Shown piece after piece: positions 36,089 through 44,544 of a DNA stretch of 64,000 nt. Below the pieces are notes generated by a model. That model was given only the letters and a program-made list of their open reading frames with translations. It searched no databases and was not told the DNA's origin. Position 1 is the stretch's first letter. Each line of letters begins with the position of its first letter. A program made the translations under genes and the position numbers. This stretch comes from Methylocystis echinoides. Lineage in GTDB: Bacteria; Pseudomonadota; Alphaproteobacteria; Rhizobiales; Beijerinckiaceae. The stretch is from NCBI RefSeq assembly GCF_027923385.1, contig NZ_BSEC01000001.1, positions 2,182,501-2,246,500 of the forward strand, read 5' to 3'.

Positions 36089-37986
36089 TGTTCCTTGCCC
36101 ACTCCGGTGGCGGCTTCGAGAAGCTTCTGGTTGATCTCGACGTTGAACGCCTTTTCGAGGCCGCCGACATATTGCTCCAGCAGATCATTGTGCAACGCCG
36201 GCTTCAGCTGTTCGGCGATGGTCTTGGCCTCGATGGAGGTCGCGTCGAAGGCCGGCGTCTGCGCGTCCTTCACGACGAAGATCAGGCGGCCGTCATCCAC
36301 TGTCGTCGAGCCGACGCCGCCCGGCGCGACCTCGAAGAACTGGACAATCGTGTTGATGTTGAAGTCGGGGCGCTGCGCGCGCTTCACGTCGGTCGCGCGC
36401 TTCACGTCGAGCTTGAGCGCCTTTGCGGCGTCGTCGATCGACTGGCCGCCCTTGATCTTCGCGACGATCTCGTCGGCCTTGGCGGTGAGCGCCTTCTGGG
36501 CGTTCTCGGCGCGCATGGCCTCGGCGACCCCGCCTTTGACTTCCTCGAAGGTCTTCTGGCGGGCGGGCTCGATGGCGTTGACCTCGAACCAGACATAGCC
36601 GCCGTCGCGGGTGGCGACGGTCTCATTGTCCACGCCCACGTCGGAGGCGAAGGCCGCCTTGAGAAGATCGGCGCCGGCCGGAATCTCGAGCGCCTTGCCG
36701 TCCTTGCCGCGGCCCGCGTCGTCGACCGCGTCGATCACGCGGGTCTGCACGCCCGCGCCGGCGGCGGCTTCGGCCAGCGGCTTGCCGGAGGCGCGCTGAT
36801 CCTCGATGGCGTCATGCAGACGGCGCACTTCCGGGCCGGCGCGCTGCACGGCGATCTCGCCCTTGAGCTCCGTCTTGGCCTGATCGAAGGTCTTGGTCGT
36901 CACGGACGGAACGATCTTCTTCACAACCGACACGACCGTGCCGAAAGCGTTGGTCACCGGCTCGGCGACGCCGGGCTGGGGCAGGGCGAAGACCGCATCG
37001 CCGACCTTGGCGTCGCCGAAGTCGCGCTTCTCGACGACGCCGAGGTCGACGTCCTTCGGGTTGCGCTTCAGCTCGGCGGCCAGCGCGTCGACATCCGCGC
37101 CGCCCTTGAGCTTGGCGATCGCGTCCTGCGCTTCCTTCTCGGTCTTGAAGACGATCTGGCGGACTTCGCGCTTCTCGGGCGTGCCGTAACGCTTGCCCTT
37201 GACCTCCTCATAGAGCTTGCGGGCGTCGTCGTCGGAGACGTCGTTGAACCTGGCGACGGTCGCGGGGCTCACTTCGAGCACGGTGACCTTGCGGAATTCC
37301 TTGGCGCGGAAGGTCTGCTCGCGGTCGTCGAAATATTTCTTCAGCTCCTCGTCCGTGGGCTTGGCGGCCTCGCCGGCGGCGGCGATCGGGAGAACGAAGT
37401 AATCGACCGAGCGCGCCTCGTTGCGGAAGCGATGGATCGCCTCGACCATCAGCTTGGGCGGCTCGACGCCGGTGACGACGATGTCGGTGAGCGCCTTGCG
37501 GAGATAGGCGGCCTTCTGGTCGGCGAGGAAGCTGCGCTCGGTGTAGCCGGCGTCGCGGGCGATGGCCTTGAATTTCTCGGCGTCGAACTTGCCGTCGGTC
37601 TGGAACGCCTTTTCAGTGGCGATCAGGCGCTGGGCGGTCTCGTCACTGGTGGCGAGGCCGAGATTGTGGGCCTTCTGGTCGAGCGCGACCTCGGTGATCA
37701 GGCGCTCCAGCACCTGAAGGTCCATGCCGGCGCGATGCGCCTCCTCGGCGGTGACGGCGCGGCGCATGCGCTGCTGGACGCGGCGCAGGTCGTTCTGGAA
37801 CGCGCTGCGGAACTGCTCCACCGTGACCTCGCCCGAGCCGACCTTGGCGAGCCGCTGGGAGGTGAAGCCGCGGAAGACGTCGCCGACGCCCCAGATCGCG
37901 AAGCTGATGACAATGACGCCCATCACCAGCGCCATGATGGCGCGGCCGATCCAGTTCTGCGATGCGACGCGCAGGCCCTCGAGCAT
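36085..37986 (-). CDS. ppiD: peptidyl-prolyl cis-trans isomerase, PpiD/SurA type
   Basis: A 633-residue periplasmic folding factor anchored by one N-terminal helix (RAIMALVMGVIVISFAIWGVG, residues about 15-35). A SurA-N-like region follows (LAKVGSGEVTVEQFRSAFQN), and the parvulin domain is around residues 265-365 with REVRQIVFKTEKEAQDAIAK and GDAVFALPQPGVAEPV. It assists outer-membrane protein folding. The ATG at 37986 is divergent from ppk2 across 130-190 bases that should hold both promoters. It leads the ppiD-trpE operon. Confidence 0.94.
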   Translation of the reverse strand: MLEGLRVASQNWIGRAIMALVMGVIVISFAIWGVGDVFRGFTSQRLAKVGSGEVTVEQFRSAFQNDLRRVQQRMRRAVTAEEAHRAGMDLQVLERLITEVALDQKAHNLGLATSDETAQRLIATEKAFQTDGKFDAEKFKAIARDAGYTERSFLADQKAAYLRKALTDIVVTGVEPPKLMVEAIHRFRNEARSVDYFVLPIAAAGEAAKPTDEELKKYFDDREQTFRAKEFRKVTVLEVSPATVARFNDVSDDDARKLYEEVKGKRYGTPEKREVRQIVFKTEKEAQDAIAKLKGGADVDALAAELKRNPKDVDLGVVEKRDFGDAKVGDAVFALPQPGVAEPVTNAFGTVVSVVKKIVPSVTTKTFDQAKTELKGEIAVQRAGPEVRRLHDAIEDQRASGKPLAEAAAGAGVQTRVIDAVDDAGRGKDGKALEIPAGADLLKAAFASDVGVDNETVATRDGGYVWFEVNAIEPARQKTFEEVKGGVAEAMRAENAQKALTAKADEIVAKIKGGQSIDDAAKALKLDVKRATDVKRAQRPDFNINTIVQFFEVAPGGVGSTTVDDGRLIFVVKDAQTPAFDATSIEAKTIAEQLKPALHNDLLEQYVGGLEKAFNVEINQKLLEAATGVGKEQ

Positions 37987-38182
37987 TTTCCGGTTCCCTT
38001 TTCCTCGATTTTTGGGGGCGACCGCCCCGTATTTGGCGGCGGACTATAGGGAGGGGCGACCGCTGTGGCAATGAGCCGCGCGCGGATATGCGTCATTGCC
38101 GCGCCAGCGTCATGTGATGGAACTTCCGCCAGGCGCGCCGCTGTCGCTTCGGAGGGGCCGCGCCCTGGAGAACGGGACATCG

Positions 38183-39211
38183 ATGGACGACGAGAACGGA
38201 ATCACGGCCAGCGCGGTCGAGGCGCTGGAAAAGTTCGGGGCGCAGGCCGGCGCGGCGAGCGAGGCCAAGGCGCCGGAGAAGGAAGCGACCGGCAAGGTCG
38301 CGCCGCCGCCGCGCGAGGACGTGCGGCGTCTGCGGGCGGATTCGGAAGCGATCCGCCACGCGTTCGAGAGCGGCGAGTTCCCTTATCGGACCCGGCTCTC
38401 CAACAAGGTCTATCTCGAGCATATGGCCGCGCTTCAGGTCGAGCTGCTCAAGGCCCAGAACTGGGTCAAGGAGACGGGCCAGCGCATCGTGATGATCTTC
38501 GAGGGCCGCGACGCGGCCGGGAAGGGCGGCACGATCAAGCGCTTCATGGAGCATCTCAACCCGCGCGGCGCCCGCGTCGTGGCGCTGGAGAAGCCTTCCG
38601 AGCGCGAACGCACGCAATGGTATTTCCAGCGCTACATCGAGCATCTGCCGGCAGCGGGGGAAATCGTCTTCTTCGACCGCAGCTGGTACAATCGCGCCGG
38701 CGTCGAACGCGTGATGAATTTCTGCACGCCCAACGAATATCTCGATTTCATGCGCCAGTGTCCCGATCTCGAGCGCATGTTCGTCAATTCGGGCGTGCTG
38801 CTCTACAAATACTGGTTCTCGGTGACGCGCGAGGAGCAGATGCGCCGCTTCAAGGAGCGCCAGACCGATCCGCTCAAACAGTGGAAGCTGTCGCCCATCG
38901 ACCGCGCCTCGATGGACAAATGGGACGATTACACCGAGGCGAAGGAGGCGATGTTCTTCTTCACCGACACGGCGGATTCGCCCTGGATCGTCATCAAGTC
39001 GGACGACAAGAAGCGCGCGCGCCTCAACTGCATGCAGCACTTCCTCTCCAGCCTCGATTATCCCAACAAGGACCACAGCGTCGTCCGCGGCCCCGATCCG
39101 CTGATCGTCGGCGCGAGCGCCCATGTGATCGGCCGCAGCGAGCATATTGTCGGGAGATCGCTGACGCTGGACCTCGACAAGAAGGCGCGCAAGCGGGCGA
39201 AGACCGCCTGA
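38183..39211 (+). CDS. ppk2: polyphosphate kinase 2
   Basis: A 342-residue PPK2 family kinase (single PPK2 domain). Walker A is FEGRDAAGKGGTIKR, Walker B EIVFFDRSWYNRAGVE, and LNPRGARVVALEKPSERERTQWYFQRY is the typical connecting region, here quoted in part (LNPRGARVVALEKPSERE). The lid has WKLSPIDRASMDKWDDYTEA. It phosphorylates nucleoside diphosphates or monophosphates from polyphosphate, or the reverse. The ATG at 38183 (MDDENG) was chosen; an upstream ATG at 38117 is possible. Together with ppk1-ppx at 6-10 kb it makes polyphosphate a repeated theme in this window. Confidence 0.95.
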   Translation: MDDENGITASAVEALEKFGAQAGAASEAKAPEKEATGKVAPPPREDVRRLRADSEAIRHAFESGEFPYRTRLSNKVYLEHMAALQVELLKAQNWVKETGQRIVMIFEGRDAAGKGGTIKRFMEHLNPRGARVVALEKPSERERTQWYFQRYIEHLPAAGEIVFFDRSWYNRAGVERVMNFCTPNEYLDFMRQCPDLERMFVNSGVLLYKYWFSVTREEQMRRFKERQTDPLKQWKLSPIDRASMDKWDDYTEAKEAMFFFTDTADSPWIVIKSDDKKRARLNCMQHFLSSLDYPNKDHSVVRGPDPLIVGASAHVIGRSEHIVGRSLTLDLDKKARKRAKTA

Positions 39212-39225
39212 CACCGACAGCGCTT

Positions 39226-39272
39226 CCCCCTCTCCCCGCCGAAAAGCCGGGAGAGGGTCAGGCTCGAGGGGC
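39226..39272. repeat. intergenic palindromic repeat (copy 7) after ppk2
   Basis: CCCCCTCTCCCCGCCGAAAA, GCCGGGAGAGGGTCAGGC and TCGAGGGGC, same family as the other CCCTC/GAGGG repeats. It directly follows ppk2. Confidence 0.7.
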
Positions 39273-39571
39273 AGGGCCGCGCCGCCATGAATCCAGCGCG
39301 CCGGCGCCGTCTCCTCGCCGCATTGCGGTCCGACGATGTGCGCAATTGGCTCATTTCAAGCGTCGCCGGAAAATTTTTTTCACGAAACCTCGTTCAAAAT
39401 CAAGCACCTACTTGCCTCTCAGGCGGTCCTCGCGTAACGATTGAAACGCTGACGCTGACGGGAAAGTATTGACCTGAAGCAACGGCTCCCGGGTGAGCGC
39501 TTGGCCCGCGGAGCTTCGAGTAAAAATGCGGCGAACGAACGCAACGCCAAGCGCCTCAAAAAGGAACCGCT
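39273..39571. other. intergenic region before the secreted protein gene
   Basis: About 300 bases without a supported gene. A 61-codon frame at 39287-39472 was rejected. It contains an A/T-rich patch (GGAAAATTTTTTTCACG near 39369) and AAAAAGGAACC as ribosome binding site just before 39572. No clear promoter elements were recognised. Confidence 0.5.
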
Positions 39572-40015
39572 ATGCTGCGATCTTATGGTCTTGCAGGAAT
39601 GATGACGCTTGTACTCTTTTCTGCGCCTGCGAGTGCTTTCGATGTTGTCAATCCTGACTACGGCGGACGTGTTGAACCTTACGCCGCGCGTCTGGCGCAA
39701 GCGCAATCGCGGGGTGAGCCGGTGCGCATCGGGCCGGTGGAGTGCGACAGCTCCTGCACGCTCTTCCTCGCCGCACGCAACTCCTGCGTCCACCCCGGCG
39801 CGGTCTTCGGCTTCCATGCGCCCTGGGTCGGCGGTCCGACCAGCGGCGTCGTCGACCGGCGCATGACGGCGGTGTTCGCATCGGCCTACAAGCCGCCGCT
39901 GCGCCGCATCTTCCTCAGCCACGTGCACAATACGCGCGGCCAGGTGCCGGGCCCGCTGCTGCGCCTCAGCGGCATGCAGCTCGCGAGCCTCGGCTATCGT
40001 CTCTGCGGTTACTGA
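39572..40015 (+). CDS. secreted protein, degenerate ClpP/crotonase-like
   Basis: A 147-residue protein with a signal peptide (MLRSYGLAGMMTLVLFSAPA, cut near ASAF) and a short exported domain. The segment PVRIGPVECDSSCTLFLAAR then FGFHAPW follows the pattern of small alphaproteobacterial periplasmic proteins in which a serine sits where the ClpP/SDH-type nucleophile would be (C-S-S-C-T). Four cysteines could form two disulfides. Function is unknown and activity is doubtful. AAGGAACC precedes the ATG by seven bases. It is followed convergently by acr3. Confidence 0.65.
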   Translation: MLRSYGLAGMMTLVLFSAPASAFDVVNPDYGGRVEPYAARLAQAQSRGEPVRIGPVECDSSCTLFLAARNSCVHPGAVFGFHAPWVGGPTSGVVDRRMTAVFASAYKPPLRRIFLSHVHNTRGQVPGPLLRLSGMQLASLGYRLCGY

Positions 40016-40023
40016 TCGCCTGA

Positions 40024-41085
40024 TCAGGACAGGTCGGCCGGCGCGATGGAAGTCTTGCGTAACGCGCCGCGCTCGTACCAGTCCTTGCTCCGGTTCACGA
40101 TCCAGCAGACGCTGAGCATGACCGGAACTTCGATGAGCACGCCGACGACGGTGGCGAGCGCCGCCCCCGAGTCGAAGCCGAACAGGCTGATCGCCGCAGC
40201 GACCGCGAGCTCGAAGAAATTGCTGGCCCCGATCAGGGCGGACGGGCCAGCGACGCAATGCGCCTCTCCCGAAATCCGGTTGAGCGCATACGCGAGCGCG
40301 GAATTGAAATAGACCTGAATGAGAATCGGAACCGCCAGCATGGCGATGATCGCCGGCTGGCGGATGATCTGTTCGCCCTGAAAGCCAAACAGCAGCACCA
40401 GCGTCGCGAGCAGGGCGAGAAGCGACATCGGGCCGATGGCGGCGAGAGCCCGCGAGAGCGTCGCGTCGCCGCCCGACGCAAGCAGGCGGCGGCGCGCAAG
40501 CTGCGCCACGATCACCGGCACGACGATATAGAGCACGACCGACAGGAACAGCGTGTCCCACGGCACGGTGATGGCGGAGAGGCCGAGCAGCAGGCCGACG
40601 ATCGGCGCGAAGGCCACGATCATGATGGCGTCGTTGAGCGCCACCTGACTCAAGGTGAAATGGGGCTCGCCTTTGGTGAGGCTCGACCAGACGAACACCA
40701 TCGCCGTGCAGGGCGCCGCCGCGAGCAGGATCAGCCCCGCGATATAGGAATCGATCTGATCCGCCGGCAGCCAGGGCCGGAACAGATGGCCCACGAAAAA
40801 CCAGCCCAGCAGCGCCATCGAAAATGGCTTCACCGCCCAGTTGACGAAAAGCGTGACGCCAATGCCGCGCCAGTGGCGGCCGACTTCCTTCAGCGCCGCG
40901 AAGTCGATCTTCATCAGCATCGGCACGATCATCATCCAGATCAGCGCCGCGACAGGCATGTTCACCTTCGCGATTTCCAGCGCGCCAATGGCGTGGAACA
41001 CGCCCGGCAGGAAATGACCCAGCGCAACCCCCGCAACGATGCAGAGCGCGACCCAGAGCGTCAGATAGCGTTCGAAGACTGACAT
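40024..41085 (-). CDS. acr3: arsenite efflux transporter, ACR3 family
   Basis: A 353-residue permease with about ten hydrophobic helices. The conserved cysteine needed for arsenite transport is in LLAAAPCTAMVFVWSSLTKG (about residue 128), and NRISGEAHCVAGPSALIGAS and GVLIEVPVMLSVCWIVNRS close the family pattern. It expels arsenite driven by proton motive force. It is the last gene of arsR-arsC-acr3, starting 4 bases after the arsC stop. The C-terminus ends in RKTSIAPADLS, normal. Confidence 0.95.
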   Translation of the reverse strand: MSVFERYLTLWVALCIVAGVALGHFLPGVFHAIGALEIAKVNMPVAALIWMMIVPMLMKIDFAALKEVGRHWRGIGVTLFVNWAVKPFSMALLGWFFVGHLFRPWLPADQIDSYIAGLILLAAAPCTAMVFVWSSLTKGEPHFTLSQVALNDAIMIVAFAPIVGLLLGLSAITVPWDTLFLSVVLYIVVPVIVAQLARRRLLASGGDATLSRALAAIGPMSLLALLATLVLLFGFQGEQIIRQPAIIAMLAVPILIQVYFNSALAYALNRISGEAHCVAGPSALIGASNFFELAVAAAISLFGFDSGAALATVVGVLIEVPVMLSVCWIVNRSKDWYERGALRKTSIAPADLS

Positions 41086-41088
41086 GGC

Positions 41089-41616
41089 TTACTCCGCCTC
41101 CGCGTGGGGATGGGTCGCGCCTTCCAGATCGCCGATCTCGCGCAGACGCGCGCCCAGCGCGAGCCTGTCGAGGCGGTGCAGGGGAATGGCGAGAAACTGG
41201 TCGATGCGGTTTTTCATATAACGATAGGCCGTGGCGAAGGCGCGCTGCCTGTCGATATCCGACCCTTCCTCCGCGGCGGGATCTTCAATGCCCCAATGCG
41301 CCGTCATCGGCTGGCCCGGCCAGACCGGGCACGCTTCGCCGGCTGCATTGTCGCAGACGGTGAAAACGAAATCCATTTGCGGCGCGTTCGGGCCGGAGAA
41401 GGCGTCCCAGCTTTTCGAGGCGAAGCCCTCGGCCGGATAGCCGAAGGCCGCCAGCGTCGTCAGCGCGTGGGGATTGACCGCGCCTTTCGGCTGGCTGCCC
41501 GCCGAAAAAGCGTTGAAGCGCCCCGCGCCGTCGCGCCGCAAAATGCCTTCCGCCAGAATGGAGCGCGCACTGTTGCCGGTGCAGAGGAAGAGCACATTGT
41601 AAGTCTTTTCGGTCAT
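41089..41616 (-). CDS. arsC: arsenate reductase, low-molecular-weight phosphatase type
   Basis: A 175-residue thioredoxin-coupled arsenate reductase. The P-loop is LFLCTGNSARSILAEG (residues about 8-23) and the redox pair is in VFTVCDNAAGEACPVWPG (about 83-100). Family C-terminal features (HWGIEDPAAEEGSDIDRQRAF) are present, followed by a helical tail. It reduces arsenate to arsenite, which acr3 then exports. The start at 41616 overlaps the arsR stop (ATGA). Confidence 0.95.
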   Translation of the reverse strand: MTEKTYNVLFLCTGNSARSILAEGILRRDGAGRFNAFSAGSQPKGAVNPHALTTLAAFGYPAEGFASKSWDAFSGPNAPQMDFVFTVCDNAAGEACPVWPGQPMTAHWGIEDPAAEEGSDIDRQRAFATAYRYMKNRIDQFLAIPLHRLDRLALGARLREIGDLEGATHPHAEAE

Positions 41617-41948
41617 GGGGTCGGCTCGCAGATGGAAAGGGCAGGGGCGGTCTCGGCGCAGCCGGCGCCGCCGCAGCAATCCTCGACTAGGAACCGCAGC
41701 AACGCGTTCAGCCGCGACAGATCGGCCCGGTAGACGATATTCCGGCCGCTTCGCGCGCTCGTGACGAGGCCGGCGTGGGACAGCACATTGAGATGCGCGG
41801 AAAGCGTGTTCTGTGGCACGCCGAGGCGCCGCGCCAGTTCGCCGGCCGCAACGCCCGCCACTCCGGCGCGCACGAGCCGGCGGAAGGCGTCGAGCCGCGT
41901 CTGCTGCGAGAGCGCGGCAAGACAGGCGAGGGCGTTCTCCGATTCCAT
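41613..41948 (-). CDS. arsR: ArsR-family arsenic-responsive repressor
   Basis: A 111-residue winged-helix repressor. The recognition helix region is [20 protein letters not shown] and the wing [13 protein letters not shown]. Cysteines in EDCCGGAGC at the C-terminus resemble the Cys-Cys...Cys arsenite sensor of AfArsR-type regulators, with slightly different spacing. It should derepress arsC-acr3 when arsenite binds. The ATG at 41948 is preferred; in-frame codons further upstream run through a tandem repeat. A GATATATC palindrome lies eight bases before the start. Confidence 0.93.
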   Translation of the reverse strand: MESENALACLAALSQQTRLDAFRRLVRAGVAGVAAGELARRLGVPQNTLSAHLNVLSHAGLVTSARSGRNIVYRADLSRLNALLRFLVEDCCGGAGCAETAPALSICEPTP

Positions 41949-41955
41949 GCTTCCA

Positions 41956-41963
41956 GATATATC
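41956..41963. promoter_or_regulatory. AT-rich palindrome GATATATC, possible ArsR operator
   Basis: An eight-base perfect palindrome in AT-rich sequence immediately upstream of the arsR start, where ArsR autoregulation sites usually lie. The core is short, so this is suggestive only. Confidence 0.35.
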
Positions 41964-41980
41964 GAAATGCACGACAGGTC

Positions 41981-42058
41981 CATGACGCCGCTTCATGCCG
42001 TTTCGCCATTCCGTTTCGCCATGCCGCCGCGTCATGCCGCTGCGTCATGTCGCTGCGC
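41981..42058. repeat. six imperfect 13-bp tandem repeats between arsR and tpiA
   Basis: Six contiguous 13-base units, each starting CATG (one CATT): CATGACGCCGCTT, CATGCCGTTTCGC, CATTCCGTTTCGC, CATGCCGCCGCGT, CATGCCGCTGCGT, CATGTCGCTGCGC. They fill 78 bases of the divergent promoter region, 33-110 bases upstream of arsR and 70-147 before tpiA. On the minus strand every unit (bar one) carries an ATG in a changing frame. Confidence 0.85.
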
Positions 42059-42127
42059 CCGCCGGCCGCATTGCGCGGCGGCGATCTTCTGTTACCTACA
42101 GGGGGAGACGTCAGAGGATTCTCGCGC

Positions 42128-42886
42128 ATGACCCCCCGCCGCCCGCTCGTCGCCGGAAACTGGAAAATGAACGGGCTGCTCGCGTCTCTCGCCGAGATTG
42201 CGGCGATGGGCGGCGTCTATGACGCCCCGCTGCGGGCGCGGCTCGAGCTGGTGGTCTGCCCGCCCGCGACGCTGATCGGCATGGCCGTGGACATCGCCAC
42301 CCAGGCGAGCATCGGGCTCGGCGGGCAGGACTGCCACACCGCGCCGGCCGGCGCCCATACGGGCGATATTTCCGCCGAAATGCTCAAGGACATCGGCGCG
42401 GCCTATGTCATCGTCGGCCACAGCGAACGGCGCGCCGGGCACGGCGAGACGGACGCGCTGGTGCAGGAAAAGGCGGCCGCGGCGCTGCGGGCGGGGCTGA
42501 CGCCCATCATCTGCGTCGGGGAGACCCGCGCCGAGCGCGACGCCGGCGACGCCCTGACCGTCGTCGGCGCGCAGATCGCGGGCTCGCTCCCGGCCGACGC
42601 GCCGGGCTCCATCGTGGTCGCCTATGAGCCGGTCTGGGCCATCGGCACGGGGTTGACGCCCACGGTCGCGGATGTGGCGCAGATGCACGCCTTTGCGCGC
42701 GAGCGGGTCGAGGCGCGGCTCGGGGGCGGCAAAAGCGCCAGCGTGCGCATTCTCTACGGCGGCTCGGTGAAGCCGTCCAACGCCCGCGACCTGCTGTCCG
42801 TGGCCAATGTCGATGGCGCGCTGGTCGGCGGGGCAAGCCTCGCGGCGAAGGATTTCATGGCCATCGCCGACGCCTATCGAGGCTAG
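42128..42886 (+). CDS. tpiA: triosephosphate isomerase
   Basis: A 252-residue TIM-barrel enzyme. The catalytic Lys is in AGNWKMNG (residues 9-16), the electrophile His in VIVGHSERR, and the catalytic Glu with the flexible loop in [12 protein letters not shown]. The phosphate site is [12 protein letters not shown]. It interconverts dihydroxyacetone phosphate and glyceraldehyde 3-phosphate. The ATG at 42128 is divergent from arsR across the 13-base repeat array. In many alphaproteobacteria tpiA is followed by secG; here ndk follows. Confidence 0.97.
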   Translation: MTPRRPLVAGNWKMNGLLASLAEIAAMGGVYDAPLRARLELVVCPPATLIGMAVDIATQASIGLGGQDCHTAPAGAHTGDISAEMLKDIGAAYVIVGHSERRAGHGETDALVQEKAAAALRAGLTPIICVGETRAERDAGDALTVVGAQIAGSLPADAPGSIVVAYEPVWAIGTGLTPTVADVAQMHAFARERVEARLGGGKSASVRILYGGSVKPSNARDLLSVANVDGALVGGASLAAKDFMAIADAYRG

Positions 42887-42967
42887 GCTTGCCGCGCCGG
42901 GGCGCCGCCGGTATAAGCGCGACGCTCAACTTTCCAGCACTCAAACTCGAAGAGGCGATGCGCTCTC

Positions 42968-43390
42968 ATGGCGATCGAACGCACTTTTTCCATCATCAAG
43001 CCCGACGCGACCAAGCGCAACCTCACCGGCGCGGTCAACGCCATCATCGAGGGCGCCGGCCTGCGCATTGTCGCGCAGAAGCGCATCCGCATGACCCGCG
43101 AGCAGGCCGAGACCTTCTATGCGGTGCATAAGGAGCGCCCCTTCTTCGGCGAGCTGGTCGATTTCATGATTTCCGAGCCGGTCGTCGTGCAGGTGCTTCA
43201 GGGCGAGAACGCCATTGCGCGTTATCGCGAGGTCATGGGCGCCACCAATCCGGCCAACGCCGCGCCGGGCACGATCCGCAAGGAGCATGCGCTGTCGGTT
43301 GGCGAGAATTCGGTCCACGGCTCCGACGCCCCCGAGACCGCCGCGATCGAAATCGCGCAGTTCTTCGCCGGCAACGAGATCGTCGGCTAA
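42968..43390 (+). CDS. ndk: nucleoside diphosphate kinase
   Basis: A 140-residue enzyme that balances nucleoside triphosphates through a phosphohistidine. The active site is [14 protein letters not shown] with His near residue 117, and the N-terminal [18 protein letters not shown] is standard. Length is normal. A repeat follows the stop. It lies 81 bases after tpiA and may be separately transcribed. Confidence 0.98.
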   Translation: MAIERTFSIIKPDATKRNLTGAVNAIIEGAGLRIVAQKRIRMTREQAETFYAVHKERPFFGELVDFMISEPVVVQVLQGENAIARYREVMGATNPANAAPGTIRKEHALSVGENSVHGSDAPETAAIEIAQFFAGNEIVG

Positions 43391-43407
43391 CCACCGACGC
43401 GCAACGC

Positions 43408-43488
43408 CGTCATTGCGAGCGGCGCGAAGCATTCCTGGGGCCGCGCTGGCTTTTGGGACTGCTTCGTCGCTTCGCTCCTCGCAATGAG
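43408..43488. repeat. intergenic palindromic repeat, CGTCATTGCGA type (copy 2)
   Basis: Left end CGTCATTGCGAGCGGCGCGA, right end GCTTCGTCGCTTCGCTCCTC followed by GCAATGA. It matches the copy at 24410-24492 in both ends but differs in the centre. It separates ndk from cobT. Confidence 0.82.
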
Positions 43489-43520
43489 GCTCCGATCCCG
43501 CAAGGAAAGCGCGACCGCCG

Positions 43521-44543
43521 ATGTCCGCCGACATCAAGCCCTTCGATGAAATCCGCCTGCTGTTCGCTCGCCTGCCGGGCCCGGACGCGCAAAGCGTCGC
43601 CGCCGTGCGGGCGCGAGACGCGCAGCTCACCAAGCCGCCGGGCGCGCTTGGCCGGCTCGAGGACATCATCGAATGGCTGGCTGCGTGGCAGGGCGTCGCG
43701 GAACCGGCCGTCGCGCGGCCGCTGGTGGCGGTTTACGCGGCCAATCACGGCGTCGTGGCGCAGGGCGTCTCGGCCTTTCCGGCGAGCGTCACCGCCCAGA
43801 TGGTGGAAAACTTCAGGACCGGCGGCGCGGCGATCAACCAGATCTGCAAGGCGCATGACATCGGCCTGAAGGTCTATGAGCTGGCGCTGGAGCGCCCGAC
43901 GAAGGATTTCACCCAGGCGCCGGCCATGGATGAGCGCGAGGCGGCGGCGACCTTCGCCTATGGCTTCGAGGCCATCGAGGGCGGGATCGACCTGCTTGCG
44001 CCCGGCGAAATGGGCATCGGCAACACGACAAGCGCGGCCGCCATCTATGCGGCGCTCTATGGCGGGCCGGCGGCGCGCTGGACCGGGCGCGGCACGGGCG
44101 TCGACGATGTGGGCCTCGCCCGCAAGAACGCCGCCATCGACGCGGCGCTCGCCCTGCATGGGCCATATCTCTCTGACCCTCTGGAGATCCTGCGCCGCCT
44201 CGGCGGGCGCGAGATCGCGGCGATGATGGGCGCGATCACGGCGGCGCGGCTCAATCACGTGCCGGTCGTGCTCGACGGCTATGTCGTCTGCGCGGCGGCG
44301 GCGCTGCTGCACGCGCTTACGCCCGACGCCGTCGCCCATTGCGTCGGGGGCCATGTGTCGGCCGAGGGCGCACATGGGGACGTGCTGGCGCGGCTCGGCA
44401 AGAAGCCGCTGCTCGATCTCGGCATGCGGCTCGGCGAGGGGTCGGGCGCCGCGCTCGCCATCTCCCTCATCCGGACCGCGCTCGCCTGCCACCGCGACAT
44501 GGCGACGTTCGAAAGCGCGGGCGTCAGCGGCAAGGCCCGCTGA
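43521..44543 (+). CDS. cobT: nicotinate-nucleotide-dimethylbenzimidazole phosphoribosyltransferase
   Basis: A 340-residue CobT, making alpha-ribazole phosphate for the lower ligand of cobalamin. Family strings are LTKPPGALGRLEDI, YAANHGVVAQGVSAFP, EMGIGNTTSAAAI, and the C-terminal catalytic region LDLGMRLGEGSGAALAISLI. The active-site Glu of the family is expected in the latter. No cobalamin riboswitch was found in the short gap before it, which is occupied by a repeat. No other cobalamin genes are in the window. Confidence 0.95.
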   Translation: MSADIKPFDEIRLLFARLPGPDAQSVAAVRARDAQLTKPPGALGRLEDIIEWLAAWQGVAEPAVARPLVAVYAANHGVVAQGVSAFPASVTAQMVENFRTGGAAINQICKAHDIGLKVYELALERPTKDFTQAPAMDEREAAATFAYGFEAIEGGIDLLAPGEMGIGNTTSAAAIYAALYGGPAARWTGRGTGVDDVGLARKNAAIDAALALHGPYLSDPLEILRRLGGREIAAMMGAITAARLNHVPVVLDGYVVCAAAALLHALTPDAVAHCVGGHVSAEGAHGDVLARLGKKPLLDLGMRLGEGSGAALAISLIRTALACHRDMATFESAGVSGKAR

Positions 44544-44544
44544 C

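Noticed and set aside
39287..39472. A 61-codon frame after ppk2
   Set aside because: No ribosome binding site, overlaps repeat-derived sequence, no conserved features.
41949..42035. N-terminal extension of arsR through the 13-bp repeats
   Set aside because: The extension encodes repeat-derived Arg/His-rich sequence, whereas known ArsR proteins begin close to [15 protein letters not shown]. The start at 41948 was kept, though the repeat ATGs are noted as a finding.
43391..43520. Cobalamin riboswitch before cobT
   Set aside because: The gap is occupied by a CGTCATTGCGA palindromic repeat; no riboswitch core elements are visible.
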